Shown: positions 29,417 to 41,169 of the stretch, in pieces | Numbering within the stretch: the stretch's first letter is position 1 | Layout: the number at the start of each line of letters is the position of its first letter | The notes under the pieces: generated by a model | Told to the model about the DNA's origin: nothing | Seen by the model: only the letters and a program-made list of their open reading frames with translations | The model's database searches: none | Origin: Mytilisepta virgata | Lineage: Eukaryota; Mollusca; Bivalvia; Mytilida; Mytilidae | Assembly (NCBI GenBank): GCA_028015205.1 | Contig: CM051514.1 | Location: 3,906,001-3,970,000 of the forward strand | Length of the DNA stretch: 64,000 nt | Direction of reading: 5' to 3' | Made by a program: the position numbers and the translations under genes

Positions 29417-30593
29417 GCCGTTTATGTCAAAAACGATATAAAATTACGCGTTAAAATTTTAACGCGATAAAATGTAAATTAACGCGATAAAACCACATTT
29501 AAAGCGTTAAAAATAAGAACATTGAAAAGAAATTGAAAAATGCTATAAATTTTATCGCGTCATTCACTAACGGCTTAAATAAATTTTATATCGTAAATTT
29601 TAAGTCGCAAATTCTGATGCAGACTAGCCATTGATGTCTTTAAGAAAAATATCAACGCGTTAAGACATATTTTTAACGCGTTAAAACACCTATTTATCGC
29701 GTTAAAACGCCAATTTAACGCGTTAAAAAATACATTTAACGCGTTAAAAAAATTAGTAAAATATAAACCTTTAGTCTAAAACATCAGATATAATACTCTT
29801 ATTGATTTCATTTGTCGTTTTTGGACGAGTTATTAGTTATTTAGAGACGTTTTAGAAGACTTATATGTAGTATTCAGTTTGGAAGTTATGAGATAATATA
29901 CATATGACACTTGTTTATTTTATTATTGTTATAATTTTGAATTTCAGGTAGATTTGTTGAAGGGTAAACTAGATTATAAAACCGTAAGATCCAATTGATA
30001 GTTTACAGGAACAGTTATTCAGGGTTGAGAGAACTAAAATGTTTTGAACATACAAAGACAGCAACCTTATAACAACTTTTTTTTATACTGCATATTTTGA
30101 ATATTATGTCGAGGCAGTTAAGAGAAAAAAATTTCCAGTTCTTGGTGTGTGTATTCACGTATTTAAAAGCATAACGAGTGTATGGATATCCCCTTTTTCT
30201 GTATCGAATATTAAACTCCAAGTGTTTTTAAACTTTTGTGTTTTTTCTCTTACTTCATACGAATGATATACGTGGACGTGGAAGCAATCTGATATTCTGC
30301 CATCAATGAAATAATTCGAATAAAATCCTGATGTAATAAACAAATAGCAATATGTAAACAAGCAAACCACGGATTATCAGCGTTACGCGGTGTACCCCCC
30401 CCCCCCCCCCCCCCCAATACAAACACACAACTTTATTACTTAATTAAATGTGGAAGGATAATTAACATAAATGTCATACATTAATAACAAATGATTAAAA
30501 TGATTCAATGTTTATCGCGTTAAAATACATTTTAACGCGTTAAAATATCTTTTAACGCGATAAAAGGTGTTTTATCGCGTTAAAAGGTGTTTA

Positions 30594-30958
30594 CAGGGTC
30601 GTAAATTAGGACTTGTTTAAAAGGAGGCAGTAAATAAGGCGGGACATGGAACATAGACATATACAATAATACTATTAATGGTATAAATGTTGAGGAAATA
30701 AAATAAATATAATATACAATATATGATACATGGATATATAAACATGTCAGAATAAATGTGATGATTAGTGAGGTAAGAGGGAAAATAGGATGGAAAAAGT
30801 GGGTGGTAAATTGAGAGAATCCATTTAATCATTTATCACTCTAATGAACGTCATGAACGTGCACAGTTTTTTTTTTAGTTTGGATTGCTTTGTTGTATTC
30901 ATAAGTTTATTAAACTTTAAAATATTACAATTTTTTGTAAATTTTTAGCTGAAAACTA
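30594..30958 (+). repeat. ~365-bp duplicated block, copy 1
   Basis: Starts AGGGTCGTAAATTAGGACTT and ends near TTTTTAGCTGAAAACTA. Roughly 93-95% like 31284-31645 by eye. AACGCG arrays flank it on both sides. Confidence 0.8.
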
Positions 30959-31283
30959 GAGTCCGTTAAAAGGTGTTTTATCGCGTTAAAAGAAATTTTA
31001 ACGCGATAAAAGGTGTTTTATTGCGTTAAAATATATTTTAACGCGTTAAAAGGTGTTTTATCGAGTTAAAATCAATTTTAACGCGTTAAAAGGTGTTTTA
31101 AGGCGTTAAAAGGTGTTTTAAGGCGTTAAAAGGTGTTTTAAGGCGTTAAAAGATGTTTTAACGCGATACAAGGTATTTTTACGCGTTAAAAGATATTTTT
31201 AAAAACATAAATATAGCTTTCAAACAATCATTACCTAATTTAAAAGTTCTGTCTATCAAGAGGTCATACGTGTTGTTTCATAT

Positions 31284-31645
31284 ACAGGGCCGTAAATTAG
31301 GACTTGTTTAAAAGGAGGCAGTAATTTAGGCGGGACATGGAACATAGACATATACAATAATAATATTAATGGTATAAATGTTGAGGAAATAAAATAAATA
31401 CAATATATAATATATGATACATGGATATATAAACATGTTAGAATAAATGTGATGATTAGTGAAGTAAGAGGAAAAATAGGATGAAAAAGTGGGTGATTAA
31501 TTGAGAGAATCCATTTTATCATCCATCACTCTAATGAACTTGCACAGTTTTTTTAGTTGGGATTGCTTTGTTGTATTCATAAATTTATTAAACTTTAAAA
31601 TATTACAATTTTTTGTAAATGTTTTAGCTGAAAACTTATTTTTTT
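31284..31645 (+). repeat. ~365-bp duplicated block, copy 2
   Basis: Second copy, offset by about 690 bp. Carries small deletions (for example the GTCATGAAC repeat near 30850 is missing here) and otherwise follows copy 1. Confidence 0.8.
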
Positions 31646-32599
31646 CTAGTCTAGAGTCCGTCAAGGACACCAGAAGCTGAACAGATTTAAGTGCCATTTC
31701 GTCCTTTTCCAGCTTAGTTTACTACGTTTCACAATGATATCAAGGGATTCAAAAAATGCTTATAACGATTAAAGAAATATTTAGTGTCAGCAAAAATGCA
31801 TGTTAGTATTCATATTATGTAGCTACAAAGTTCATATTAGATTTGTGGAAGTGCGATCAAAGTCGAGTTGACTAACAGCACACGAAAAGAGTTATTTCCA
31901 AAAACTTACGATGAAAGACTGCCATCATGTTATCAAGAAATTTGATGGACCCCTCTTTTCATGTGATAGATATCATAACTTTGATCACTATTCAACAAAT
32001 CAATCATTGGAATAGTTAGTTCCCTCACATCGAAACAAACAGAAAGTTGTGAGAGTTATCATGCATTTTGATGTTCAGAGACCATGTAGAATTAAATAAA
32101 TTATTGTAAATTATCACTCGGTGATAACTAATATAATAAAAATCAAATACACCTTGCCGTTCATGTCAAAGGTGAGCTTCTTTGTGTTTGACCAGGCCGG
32201 TATTTGTGTTATCTATACGTTTTTTAATACTTATAATAATTTAACATGTAATTCATATCTTGATTTTCATCTCGAAATTGACAACACAGAGATAATATTA
32301 CAAACAAAAGCCTAAATTTACTTTTCATATATAATAATAATTTAGTAATAATAATTTACAAGAAGGGGTCTCGACCTGGACAAAAAACTTAAACATGCAC
32401 ATAATATTAACTGTATATTTAAAGCGTTTAAAGTATATTTAATGCGATAAACGAATATTTAACGCGATAAAAGAATGTTTAACACGTTAAAAGAATGTTT
32501 TACGCGATTAAAGCATATTTAACGCGATAAAAATATTTTACCCACTTTGAATTTGTGGTGGGGCCGTGCGACAGAGACTAGTAAAAAGTTGATGATTAA

Positions 32600-34288
32600 A
32601 ATATTCATGTCAACATTTGTACAAAATATAACAATCTAAAGATACTAATGTTAGATATAGTAAATTTATATTATGCTGTATAAGACGCATTTCAAGGAGT
32701 TACCTCAAGGAGAATTCTGTAAAAGAAAGCGTAAAGGTGTGCCCTATTTCTGATGATGCTATTACAACTGTAGAAGAAATTCAGTCCATTGTAAATACTC
32801 TACATTCCGGTAAAGCAGCTGACAGTGATGGACTTGCTGCAGAACACTTGAAAAATGCCCCTCATATTTTATTTGTGTTGTTATCGCTGCTATTGTCTTC
32901 GATGTTAATTCACTGTGTTATTCCGAAGGACTTCACTCGAGTGATGTTGGTACCAATTCCGAAATCTAAATCTGGTGATCTCACAGACAAGGATAACTAT
33001 AGGCCGATTGCATTGACTTCTATATTATCAAAAGTTATTGAAAAGTACTTATTAAATTTAATGCAGGATAAGCTTTTAATAAGTGACCATCAGTTTGGTT
33101 TTAAGGATGGCCATTCTACTGACTTATGTTTATTCGTTTTTAAAGAAATTGTATCTTTCTATGTAAAGCATGGCAGCCCTGTGTTTGCCTGTTTCTTAGA
33201 TATACGAAAGGCTTTTGATAGAGTTAATCATTGGACTTTATTGCACAAATTACTACAGACAGACATCTCAGTTTTTATTGTTCGTTTTCTTATGTCATGG
33301 TTTGATATTCAGATTTATTGTATTCAGTGGGGTGAATTCACATCTAATGAATTTAATGTATGTAATGGTGTAAGACAAGGGGGTATCTGGTCACCGTATC
33401 TGTTCAATTTTTATATTAATGATCTGAACAAAGCGTTATCTGGAGCCAATGTTGGTTGTTTTTTAAATGGAGTGCCGCTAAATAATTTTTGTTATGCTGA
33501 TGATATGTGTATTATTAGTCCATCAGTTGCAGGTTTGAGAAAACTTTTATCCATATGTGAAAACTTTGCTAATGAACATGATATATTATTTAATACCAAA
33601 AAATCTGTTTGTATGATTTTTAAGACAAAATTTTTGAAGATTTATAACATTCCCACGTTTTATTTAAATGGAAGTGTGATGGAATTTGTTGATGAATTTA
33701 AGTATTTGGGTCATATGATATGTAATGATTTGAATGATGATTGCGATATCAAAAGACAATATCGAAGCATATATAGAAAGGTTAATATGCTGAAACGTAA
33801 ATTTAATAAGTGTTCATTTGATGTTAAAATACAGCTCTTTCAGTCTTATTGTATGAATATTTATTGTGTGTCATTATGGTCCAACTGTGGAATATCGTCT
33901 CTTACCAAAATGAAAATAATGTATAATAATGCTTTCAGAATATTGATGGGTTTCAATTCACGATGTAGTGCTAGTGGTATGTTTGTCAGAAATGATGTAA
34001 GATGTTTTCAGGAAATGAGACGTAAAACTATCTATAGTTTGTATAAACGTTTGCAACAGTCTGATAATCAGCTTGTTCTTACTATTCTTGGTAGTGATTT
34101 ATGGTATAGTTCGACTTTACTCAGAAAATGGTATACCGAAATTTATGTGAACTTTGACTGACATGTTATCAAATTAGAATTTCTAATTATATTTATTGGT
34201 ATTTTAATTCTTCATTTTTCATCTTGTATATTTAAAATTTTCATCATATTTGTATATAACTATGGACTATTTATGTCTGAAATAAATG

Positions 34289-34319
<31 letters not shown>

Positions 34320-34320
34320 G
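32600..34320 (+). mobile_element. 5'-truncated LINE with (ATT)n tail
   Basis: Contains one long RT frame, a short 3' UTR and a pure ATT repeat at 34288-34319, the usual simple-repeat tail of a LINE. No endonuclease domain is visible upstream, and the AACGCG region begins within 100 bp, so the 5' half is missing. Confidence 0.8.
32737..34161 (+). CDS. non-LTR reverse transcriptase, C-terminal two thirds
   Basis: 474 residues without a stop. The frame is also open some way upstream, so no real start is present. RT blocks: AADSDGLAAEHLKNA, MLVPIPKSKSGDL..NYRPIAL, SDHQFGFKDGHSTDLCLF, FLDIRKAFDRVNHWTLL (first Asp), GVRQGGIWSPYLFNFYINDL, NNFCYADDMCIISPS (catalytic pair), NTKKSVCMIF and FKYLGHMI. 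The C-terminal region (LFQSYCMNIYCVSLW..) is the usual LINE thumb. All catalytic residues are kept, but without the endonuclease it is not autonomous. The clade is unclear; a CR1/Jockey-related family is possible. Confidence 0.85.
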   Translation: MCPISDDAITTVEEIQSIVNTLHSGKAADSDGLAAEHLKNAPHILFVLLSLLLSSMLIHCVIPKDFTRVMLVPIPKSKSGDLTDKDNYRPIALTSILSKVIEKYLLNLMQDKLLISDHQFGFKDGHSTDLCLFVFKEIVSFYVKHGSPVFACFLDIRKAFDRVNHWTLLHKLLQTDISVFIVRFLMSWFDIQIYCIQWGEFTSNEFNVCNGVRQGGIWSPYLFNFYINDLNKALSGANVGCFLNGVPLNNFCYADDMCIISPSVAGLRKLLSICENFANEHDILFNTKKSVCMIFKTKFLKIYNIPTFYLNGSVMEFVDEFKYLGHMICNDLNDDCDIKRQYRSIYRKVNMLKRKFNKCSFDVKIQLFQSYCMNIYCVSLWSNCGISSLTKMKIMYNNAFRILMGFNSRCSASGMFVRNDVRCFQEMRRKTIYSLYKRLQQSDNQLVLTILGSDLWYSSTLLRKWYTEIYVNFD

Positions 34321-34539
34321 CAGCAAGATAAGTTCACTGATCCTTATCCCAGTTGCATTTTGTTAAACAATCAAAAACAACTAATTTTCTGACTATTAAT
34401 TTCTACTAGCATGTTTTTAGTGGTCATATTTCCAGTTATATTTTACTAGAAATATCGAAAATGGAGAAATACGTACTAAAATTTATGATGAAAGGGACGA
34501 TTTTAATTTTCCAATTACTATGTTGCTTAATGCTTTAAA

Positions 34540-35085
34540 ACGTTTTAAAATAAATGTGAAATTATCTGCAATTTTCTCCCAATGACTTGAAGAATAAATT
34601 CATACTACCGATTTAAATTCAACTTTTTGACGAGATACTATATATGTGGAGCGTTATTTAAGACTTTTTCGTTTAATAGAGCGACAGGTATCCGACCTGC
34701 GGCTACGAGAGCCATGGCTAGTTTCACAGTTAAAACATTCTAACCCTGCTGTCTAAAGTGCTTACCGTCCAATATAATTTTGCAGTTCTAGCAAGCGGTC
34801 ACCTTGTTGATAATTATACTGTATTGGTTTTTATTTAGTGAGTTTTATACACCAGAGTGTCAGGATAGATAACGGGGAGGTTTGGGTACCCATAAAACTG
34901 GTTTTATCCCACCACTGTTAAGTGTATGTACCAAGTCAAATTATCCCGACTGTCTTTTGTGTTCATGTTTGTGTTTTGTACTCTTTTATGGTATTTTTTG
35001 TCCGGAGTTCTGTCATTTTGGTTGCCTTGATTGATTGGTAGTCATTGTTGACCTTTCTTGTTATCCATTTTGCTGTTTTTAAACC
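34540..35085 (+). repeat. interspersed repeat family A, copy 1
   Basis: Shares blocks with 41170-41665: CACCTTGTTGATAATYATACTGTATTG, TGTCAGGATAGATAA, CCACCACTGTTMAGTGT and TGTTATCCATTTTG, in the same order. Partial copies: 42385-42550 (plus) and 38640-38820 (minus). No coding frame seen. Confidence 0.7.
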
Positions 35086-35435
35086 ATCTTGGAATGACCA
35101 GAATGTTATAGTTTTATCATTTCAACCTTTTTCCTGCTTGTGTAATTTCTGATTCAGAAATAAATATCATTCTAATACTCTTGTATATTTGAACGGGTTT
35201 TTGCTATCTTGAAATTGGCGGCCATATTGGATTTGAGTTGTTCAGAGTGTATCCATAGCTGAAATAGAAGTGTACATAACAGAGGACTACTATGCAAAGT
35301 TTCTTGCTTTTTTATCTAGGGACAAAAGAAAAAGTTCTCGTTACGATCAATTTCACTATACCATATATATCTGCTCATTTGTCATGGCTGCCATTTTGAA
35401 TCAGGAAAGTTCAATCTCCGTAAGTACACTAATTT

Positions 35436-35973
35436 TGTTTTACTTGTTTTGATTTTTGATGGTTGTGCTTATTAATTCATCATTATATCTTTAACATGTT
35501 TTCCAATATTTTGATCTTTAGCACTGCTGATGCGTTGTCAGTCAACGAAATGGCCATACAGTGCATCAAATTTATTTCGGTATTTTGTGATACGTTTTAT
35601 TACTACCACTGGGTCTATGTCATTTCTAGTGAACTGTTAGTCTCTGAGGGCATTATCAGCCCTGTAGCCAGAACTTTTGTCCTGGCATGATTCATTATTC
35701 AAATGCCTTTAAATTTTCCCTTCAAAATTTGAAAAAAATTACTAGAAATATCTAAGGCTCTTCCTTTTGATGCATAGGTAACTCTTAGCTGAGTTTGGAT
35801 ACCTGTTCGTTTAATTGTTTTGATTTTTTATGGTTTTGCTTATTAACTTATCATTATATCTTTAACCGGTTTTCCAATATTTTGATCTCGAGCACTGCTG
35901 ATGACTTGCCAGTCAACGAAATGGCCATACAGTGCATCAAATTTATTTCGGTATTTTGTGATACGTTTTATTA
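35436..35973 (+). repeat. direct duplication of a ~168-bp block
   Basis: 35436-35603 and 35803-35973 both contain GTCAGTCAACGAAATGGCC or a near match, then ATACAGTGCATCAAATTTAT and GGTATTTTGTGATACG. The copies are roughly 90% alike, with about 200 bp between them. No gene recognised between 34320 and 36100. Confidence 0.75.
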
Positions 35974-36104
35974 TGCATTGATATTTAATTTTGTGCTCCT
36001 AGCATCAAATACCATATGCTAAATTCTTTACCAAGAATTTACAAACCGTATTTCGACCGTCTTGAATAAATGAGAAAAAGTACTAGTTATTTAATCTTTT
36101 TCTT

Positions 36105-37222
36105 AGAACAAACTAGAGGCTCCCAGGAGCCTGTATCGCTCACCTGAATTATGTCTATCTTGACATATTCCTATGTTAAACAGGAAAAATATACCTAAGG
36201 AGTAAACAAAAACAAAACAAAAAAAAAACCCGCAATCCATTAGACAGACAACCTCGGGAAGGCAATTGACTACAAGCACAACAAATAAACACTGAAAACT
36301 AAAAAACAATGAACAACACGAACTCCAATAAAAACCAGGAGTGAACTAAGGTGCCCCGGAAGGGTAAGCGGTTCCTGCTCAATATACGACACCGGTCGTG
36401 AAGTTCAACAAAAATAAACCCGGTGTTAGTCACAAATCGGTGGAGGTACATGAAATGTTACGATAGTGGGAGCACTAATCCTCTTTGTCGAAAGTTATGG
36501 TAACTCACGCATACCCTTGTTGAAACATGTTAAAATATGTTCGGTTCTGGTGGCCTTCTTGGATGATGGACAGGGTCATCGGATACAATTCTGGAAGACA
36601 ATTGCTGCCAAGTTTTGTTCCAATTGGCCCAGTTGATTTAGAGAAGATCTTTAAGTTAATTCCACTATAGGGTCATATGTTAATCTATGTTTGGCTCTGG
36701 TGGCCATCGTTGATGACGGGCAGGGTCATCGGATATATTTCTGAAAAAGGACCACCTAAGGACCATTGCTGCAATGTTCCAATTGGCCAAAATATTTCAA
36801 ACAAGATCTTTAAATAAATTTCCCATAGTGTCCTATGTTAAACTATGTTCGACTCTAGCAGTCATCTTGGTCGGCGAGTGGGGTCATCGCATATAATGAG
36901 AAAGAGGACCACCTAAGGACTAATACTGCCAAATTTTGTTCCAATTGGCCAAATGGTTTCAGACAAGAAGATCTTTGAAGTACATTCTGCATAGGGTCCT
37001 ATGTTAAAATATGTTCCGATCTGGCGGCCATCTTAGATGGTGGACGGGATCATCGGATACAATTCTGAAAGAGTACCAACCAAGGACCATTGTTGCAAAG
37101 TTTTGTTCCAATAGGCCAGTGGTTTCAGAGAGAAGATCTTTGAATGAAAGTTTATGACGACGACGACTGACGACAAGTGATGACAATAGCTCACATGACC
37201 TTTTGTGCCAGGTGAGCTAAAA
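36105..37222 (+). repeat. GAGCCTGTATCGCTCACCTG repeat, copy with ~165-bp internal tandem units
   Basis: Opens ACTAGAGGCTCCCAGGAGCC..CGCTCACCTG and closes TTTTGTGCCAGGTGAGCTAAAA, so the ends are short inverted repeats. Inside, about four units of TGTTCGGCTCTGG-GGCCATCTTGG-GGTCATCGGATACAATTCTG run from 36535 to 37140. A CGACGACGACTGACGAC block precedes the end. A retroelement 3' tail (CCGGAAGGGTAAGCGG, ~36215-36440) is inserted near the start. Confidence 0.7.
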
Positions 37223-37496
37223 TGTTAAAAAGTAAATCTAATCAATCGAAACATTATTAGTTTTTTTACAGTTGTTTTAAGTCTATGTTATAAGTTTTTA
37301 ACACCGTCTATGTTAATTGTCCAAAAATGTTCCTAAATGGTTGACACTCTGCTTTCAAAGATAAAATTGTACACCATGACACTTTGAAGATGCGGAAAGT
37401 TTTATATAGCTGAGAACAGCAATAAAGCGTTGTTCCTTTGCTTTTTGTAATTGTATGTAAGGATTCTCTGTCAAGAATAAATTTACGATGATACAA

Positions 37497-38089
37497 TTAA
37501 GTAAAGTCAAGAAATACCAAAGGGATATTCGAAGGAGAGAAAAATCGTTACAACAGACAAACTCCGGGGAACAACGAAGACAAGACCAAAACAATATATG
37601 CACTACAATTAAAAACTAAAAACGTATGAACAACATGGACCCCACCAAAAAACCGGGGGTAGACTCAGGTGCTCCGGAAGAGTAAGCAGTCTCTGCTTCC
37701 TGCAGGACACCCGCCATGCTACTCATGTCAAATCCGGTATGAGGAAGGGATAATATCAATGGAACAGGTCCATTTTCATTTGGGAAACGGTTTTTTCATA
37801 CCTGTCAACCAAGTCATGATGACGCCCATAAAACTTTAATAAGAATGACTTCAGCTTAGGAGTAACGTACCCCTGTCTGAGCAACTTTTCTGTCAGGAGC
37901 CGGGCTCTGTAAAGGAAGTCAATGTATATGTCACAAGCTCTGGAATAACGTATGAGTTGTGAAATATATACTCCATACGCCGGCGCTTCTGGAATATTGC
38001 CGCTCAAAAATGGAAAGTTGACGATTGGAAAGTCAAAGTCATCCCGTTTGTCGTAAAGTTTTGTATTTAACCTTCCCCTGGTGTCAATT
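37497..38089 (-). mobile_element. 3' end of a retroelement: RT C-terminal remnant and 3' UTR
   Basis: The minus-strand frame 38007-37756 encodes MSGNIPEAPAYGVYISQLIR..ACDIYIDFLYRARLLTEKLL, preceded in frame by FPIVNFPFL. I know this C-terminal sequence as very common in bivalve reverse-transcriptase-like predictions. After the stop the minus strand reads GGGTGTCCTGCAGGAAGCAG..CTTCCGGAGCACCTGA and ends near 37497. The 5' part is lost where the purine-rich minisatellite begins at about 38090. Tail-only relatives are near 36215-36440 and 54550-54730 (same strand), with part of one near 41665-41880 (opposite strand). Confidence 0.65.
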
Positions 38090-38215
38090 TCGTGAGGGGT
38101 GGAAAGGGTATTGGGAGACAGGGAGAAAGGGGGCGGGAGAAAGGAGAAAGGGGGCAGGAGAAAGGAGAGAGGGGGCGGGAGAAAGGAGAGAAAGGGCGGG
38201 AGAAAGGAGGGAAAA
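38090..38215 (+). repeat. purine-rich minisatellite, ~21-bp unit
   Basis: About five units of GGGGGCGGGAGAAAGGAGAGA. Its frame would read GAGERRE repeats, but nothing supports translation. A second array of the same unit is at 40615-40712. Confidence 0.8.
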
Positions 38216-38639
38216 CTATCAAAGGGAGACGAACTTTAATGTTGAAAAAAAATAAAGAGGTAAAAAAACGAAAAAACTGGATACTAAATGTTCTAATAAA
38301 TGGACAAATCTTTGAAAAAAGGCAACATTTATATTTCCCAAACCATTTTTGCCATTTCCGATCATTTCATTAAACAATTTGATGTTCAATCTGACTTAAA
38401 CTAACATGATACTATAGACAAATTATTTTATCGACATTTCAAACCATTGTTAACATGCTTAAGTCTTTACGCATGAAAAATCTAAATTCTCCACGTTTAC
38501 GCGTGGGTTTGATGTGGGATACTTAGGCATAGGAATAGTACATCTTCGTCCCAGAAACCATACTTCTCAGGGCTTAATACTTGTAAAGATAAAAATATAA
38601 CTTTGGCATTTAAGTAGGTAATGTGTGTAGACTCTGTAT

Positions 38640-38820
38640 AGGCCAATTTCGACCTACTGCACATTTATAAATGAACAACAAATGGATAATAGGACAGGTC
38701 AACAATGACATATATTCCAACCAATCAACATCACCCAAACAGACAGAACCCCAAACAAAAATAACATAAAAGAGCACAGAACACATCACAGAGTCAGGAT
38801 AGTCCATGCATATTTCAACA
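38640..38820 (-). repeat. repeat family A, inverted partial copy
   Basis: The reverse complement contains CTATCCTGACTCTGTG, GCTCTTTTATGTTATTTTTG and TGTTGACCTGTCCTATTATC, matching 34950-35085. Confidence 0.6.
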
Positions 38821-38961
38821 ATTTTCCAGGCCACCTTAAAATATTTACGTTATCCACTTGACCATACAAAGTAAGGTGTTCTCGAGGACAGGGAAAAATA
38901 GATGACACAATAAAAAACTATGTCTAATTTCATGATCCTCATACATGACCATACATATCAA

Positions 38962-40401
38962 CAAGAGGCTCACCAGAGCCTGTATCGCTCACCTGGAGTC
39001 TGGTTTTCATTGGACAATTAATCAACTATTTGACCAAGTTTGTTGCAATTGGTTCAATTGTTCAGGGAAAATTTGTTGAAGATTTATTTTTCATAAGGTT
39101 TAATGTTAAAATATGTTCCCTGATGGTCGTAGTCCTGGCAGGAAGTTGACAAAATTGACCAGGAATAAGGGTGAACCTTAAATAAATGTAACAGAACCCG
39201 ACCTCAAATTACACAAACCAATAACTCCTAAATAGAATTTGGGATTCCCTTCAAAATTTCAGGGTAGGTAGATCTCAACATGGCAAACATTTTTCAATTA
39301 TATTTCACTTCTATATCATATAGTTTTGGAGATAAATGCAAAAATGTTAAAATTTTGAAAATTTTACAAAAAAGGGCAATAACTCCTAAATGGGTTTTGG
39401 GATTGCCTTTAAAATTTCAGGTTATGTAGATCTCAACATGGCAAACATTTTTCAAATTTACATTTCACTTCTATCTCAAATAGTTTTGGAGATAAATCAC
39501 GAAAAATGTTAAATTTTGAAAATTTGACGAAAAAAGGGCAATAACTCCTAAATGGGTTTTAGGATTTCCTTCAAAATTTCAGGTTAGGTAGATCTTGTCA
39601 TGCAGATCAATTTTTCCCATGTCAGATTTTTGATATCTGTAACGGTTTTTAGATTATAAGCCAAAAACAACACATGCACCCCTATATTCTATTTTTAGCT
39701 ACGACAGCCATGTTTTATGTCAGATTAAAATAAATTGAGGATCGTTTGTAGAGGACATGTCATAGATCATTCCAATTAAGTTTCAAACCAATCGTCCCAG
39801 CGGTTTCAGAGGAGAAGATTTTTTAATAAAAATTTTTTGAAAATTTGACAAAAAAAATGGCAACAACTCCTAAATGGGTTTTGGGATTTCCTTTAAAATT
39901 TCAGGGTAGGTAGATCTCAACATGGCAAACATTTTTTAAATTTACATTTGACTTCTATCTCAAATAGTTTTGGAGATAAATGACGAAAAATGTAAAATTT
40001 TGAAAATTTGACGAAAAAAGGGCAATAACTCCTAAATGGGTTTTGGAATTTCCTTCAAAATTTCAAGGTAGGTAGATCTTGTCATGCTGATCAATTTTAC
40101 CCCATGTTGGATTTTCGATATCTGTAACGGTTTTTGAGTTATTAGCAAAAAACTGCAATTTACCCCTATGTTCTATTTTTAGTAACAGCGGCCATGTTTT
40201 TCGACAAATCAAAAATCCCCACACCAGTTCTATGCAGGGTACCCCAAGGAACATTCATACCAAGTTTGGTTCTAATTAGTCAAGTAGTTTCAGAGGAGAA
40301 GAGTTTTATATAATTGTTAACAATCACGACGACGGACGACGACGACGACGGACGCCAAGTGATGGCAATAACTCACATGGCCTTTGTCCAGGTGAGCTAA
40401 A
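38962..40401 (+). repeat. GAGCCTGTATCGCTCACCTG repeat, long copy with internal tandem units
   Basis: Opens AGAGGCTCACCAGAGCCTG..CGCTCACCTGG and closes GGCCTTTGTCCAGGTGAGCT. From 39200 to 40120 at least five units carry GGGCAATAACTCCTAAATGG, TTCAAAATTTCAGG and AGTTTTGGAGATAAATG. A GACGACGGACGACGACG block precedes the end, as in 36105-37222. No protein is recognised. Confidence 0.7.
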
Positions 40402-40614
40402 AATGAGTTTCTTGACATTAGCGCATGCACAATGCACCATTGACAACATTCCAACATTGTGTATTAATTTGCGTACGAGTCGGAGGCAGGCCTTGTTCGT
40501 AAAATCAGTATATGCTTTAATAAAGACCTATGCCACCTATATATGGTCATATATTAATTCAAATTTGTATTAAAATCGATTTATCTGAAAAAAGACGGTT
40601 GTTAAGGTGGGAGA

Positions 40615-40712
40615 TGGAAGCAGAGGGGCGGGAGAAATGAGAGAGGGGGCGGGAGAAAGGAGAGAGGGGTCGGGAGAAAGGAGACGAGGGGCGGGAGAAA
40701 GGAGAAAGGTAC
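40615..40712 (+). repeat. purine-rich minisatellite, second locus
   Basis: Four to five units of GGGGCGGGAGAAAGGAGAGA with small changes, 2.4 kb from the array at 38090. The two lie on either side of the repeat at 38962-40401. Confidence 0.75.
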
Positions 40713-41169
40713 CCCCCTTTCCACCCCCTCATTTCGATGTGAAGGTCAAGATAAGATGCAGACTTGGCAGTGTCTGTGGTATCTTTAATTTCGAGCTCAT
40801 TGGGATAGATGAATTAACTTAGAATTAACTTTCTTTCATATTATATTGTTTGATTCTCGTTCGTATGGAAACTGTAGAAATGTTTCAGTGTTTGGGGTGT
40901 AAACGCTCCTGGTGGTTTTAAATTTGTGACGAATAAATGTTTAGATTTTTAGATATCTTTTTATATGTGTAACTAGCAAAGAATAAACAGAAAAAAATCC
41001 TTGGAAATGTGTATTGAACTGTATTTTTTCGTACAAAGAGCAACGCCCCTAGAACGTCGGACTTAAAATAGGTTAAACATAGGTAATGTTAAAATACTAC
41101 TGAGGGATCTTTATGATTTCTTAAATAACGGTTAAACATGCAGAAAAGGAAAAAATAGTAGAAGCTCTT

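Larger units (their letters stand above)
29417..32540. repeat. region of dispersed AACGCGTT palindrome arrays
   Basis: Blocks at about 29441-29560, 29650-29755, 30515-30590, 30965-31200 and 32415-32530 consist of variants of TTTTAACGCGTTAAAA and TTTTATCGCGTTAAAA. The clearest block (30965-31200) has spacers such as GGTGT and a period near 21 bp. Between blocks lie AT-rich DNA and two ~365-bp duplicate blocks. No protein-coding content is recognised. It may be a satellite, part of a larger unknown element, or the remains of a promoter-like repeat. Confidence 0.8.

Noticed and set aside
34540..36100. Possible host gene between LINE and dispersed repeats
   Set aside because: Open frames are short, lie in duplicated repeats and show no domain or consistent splice pattern.
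38025..38373. Frames reading GAGERRE repeats
   Set aside because: Product of the 21-bp minisatellite; no start context, domain or continuation.
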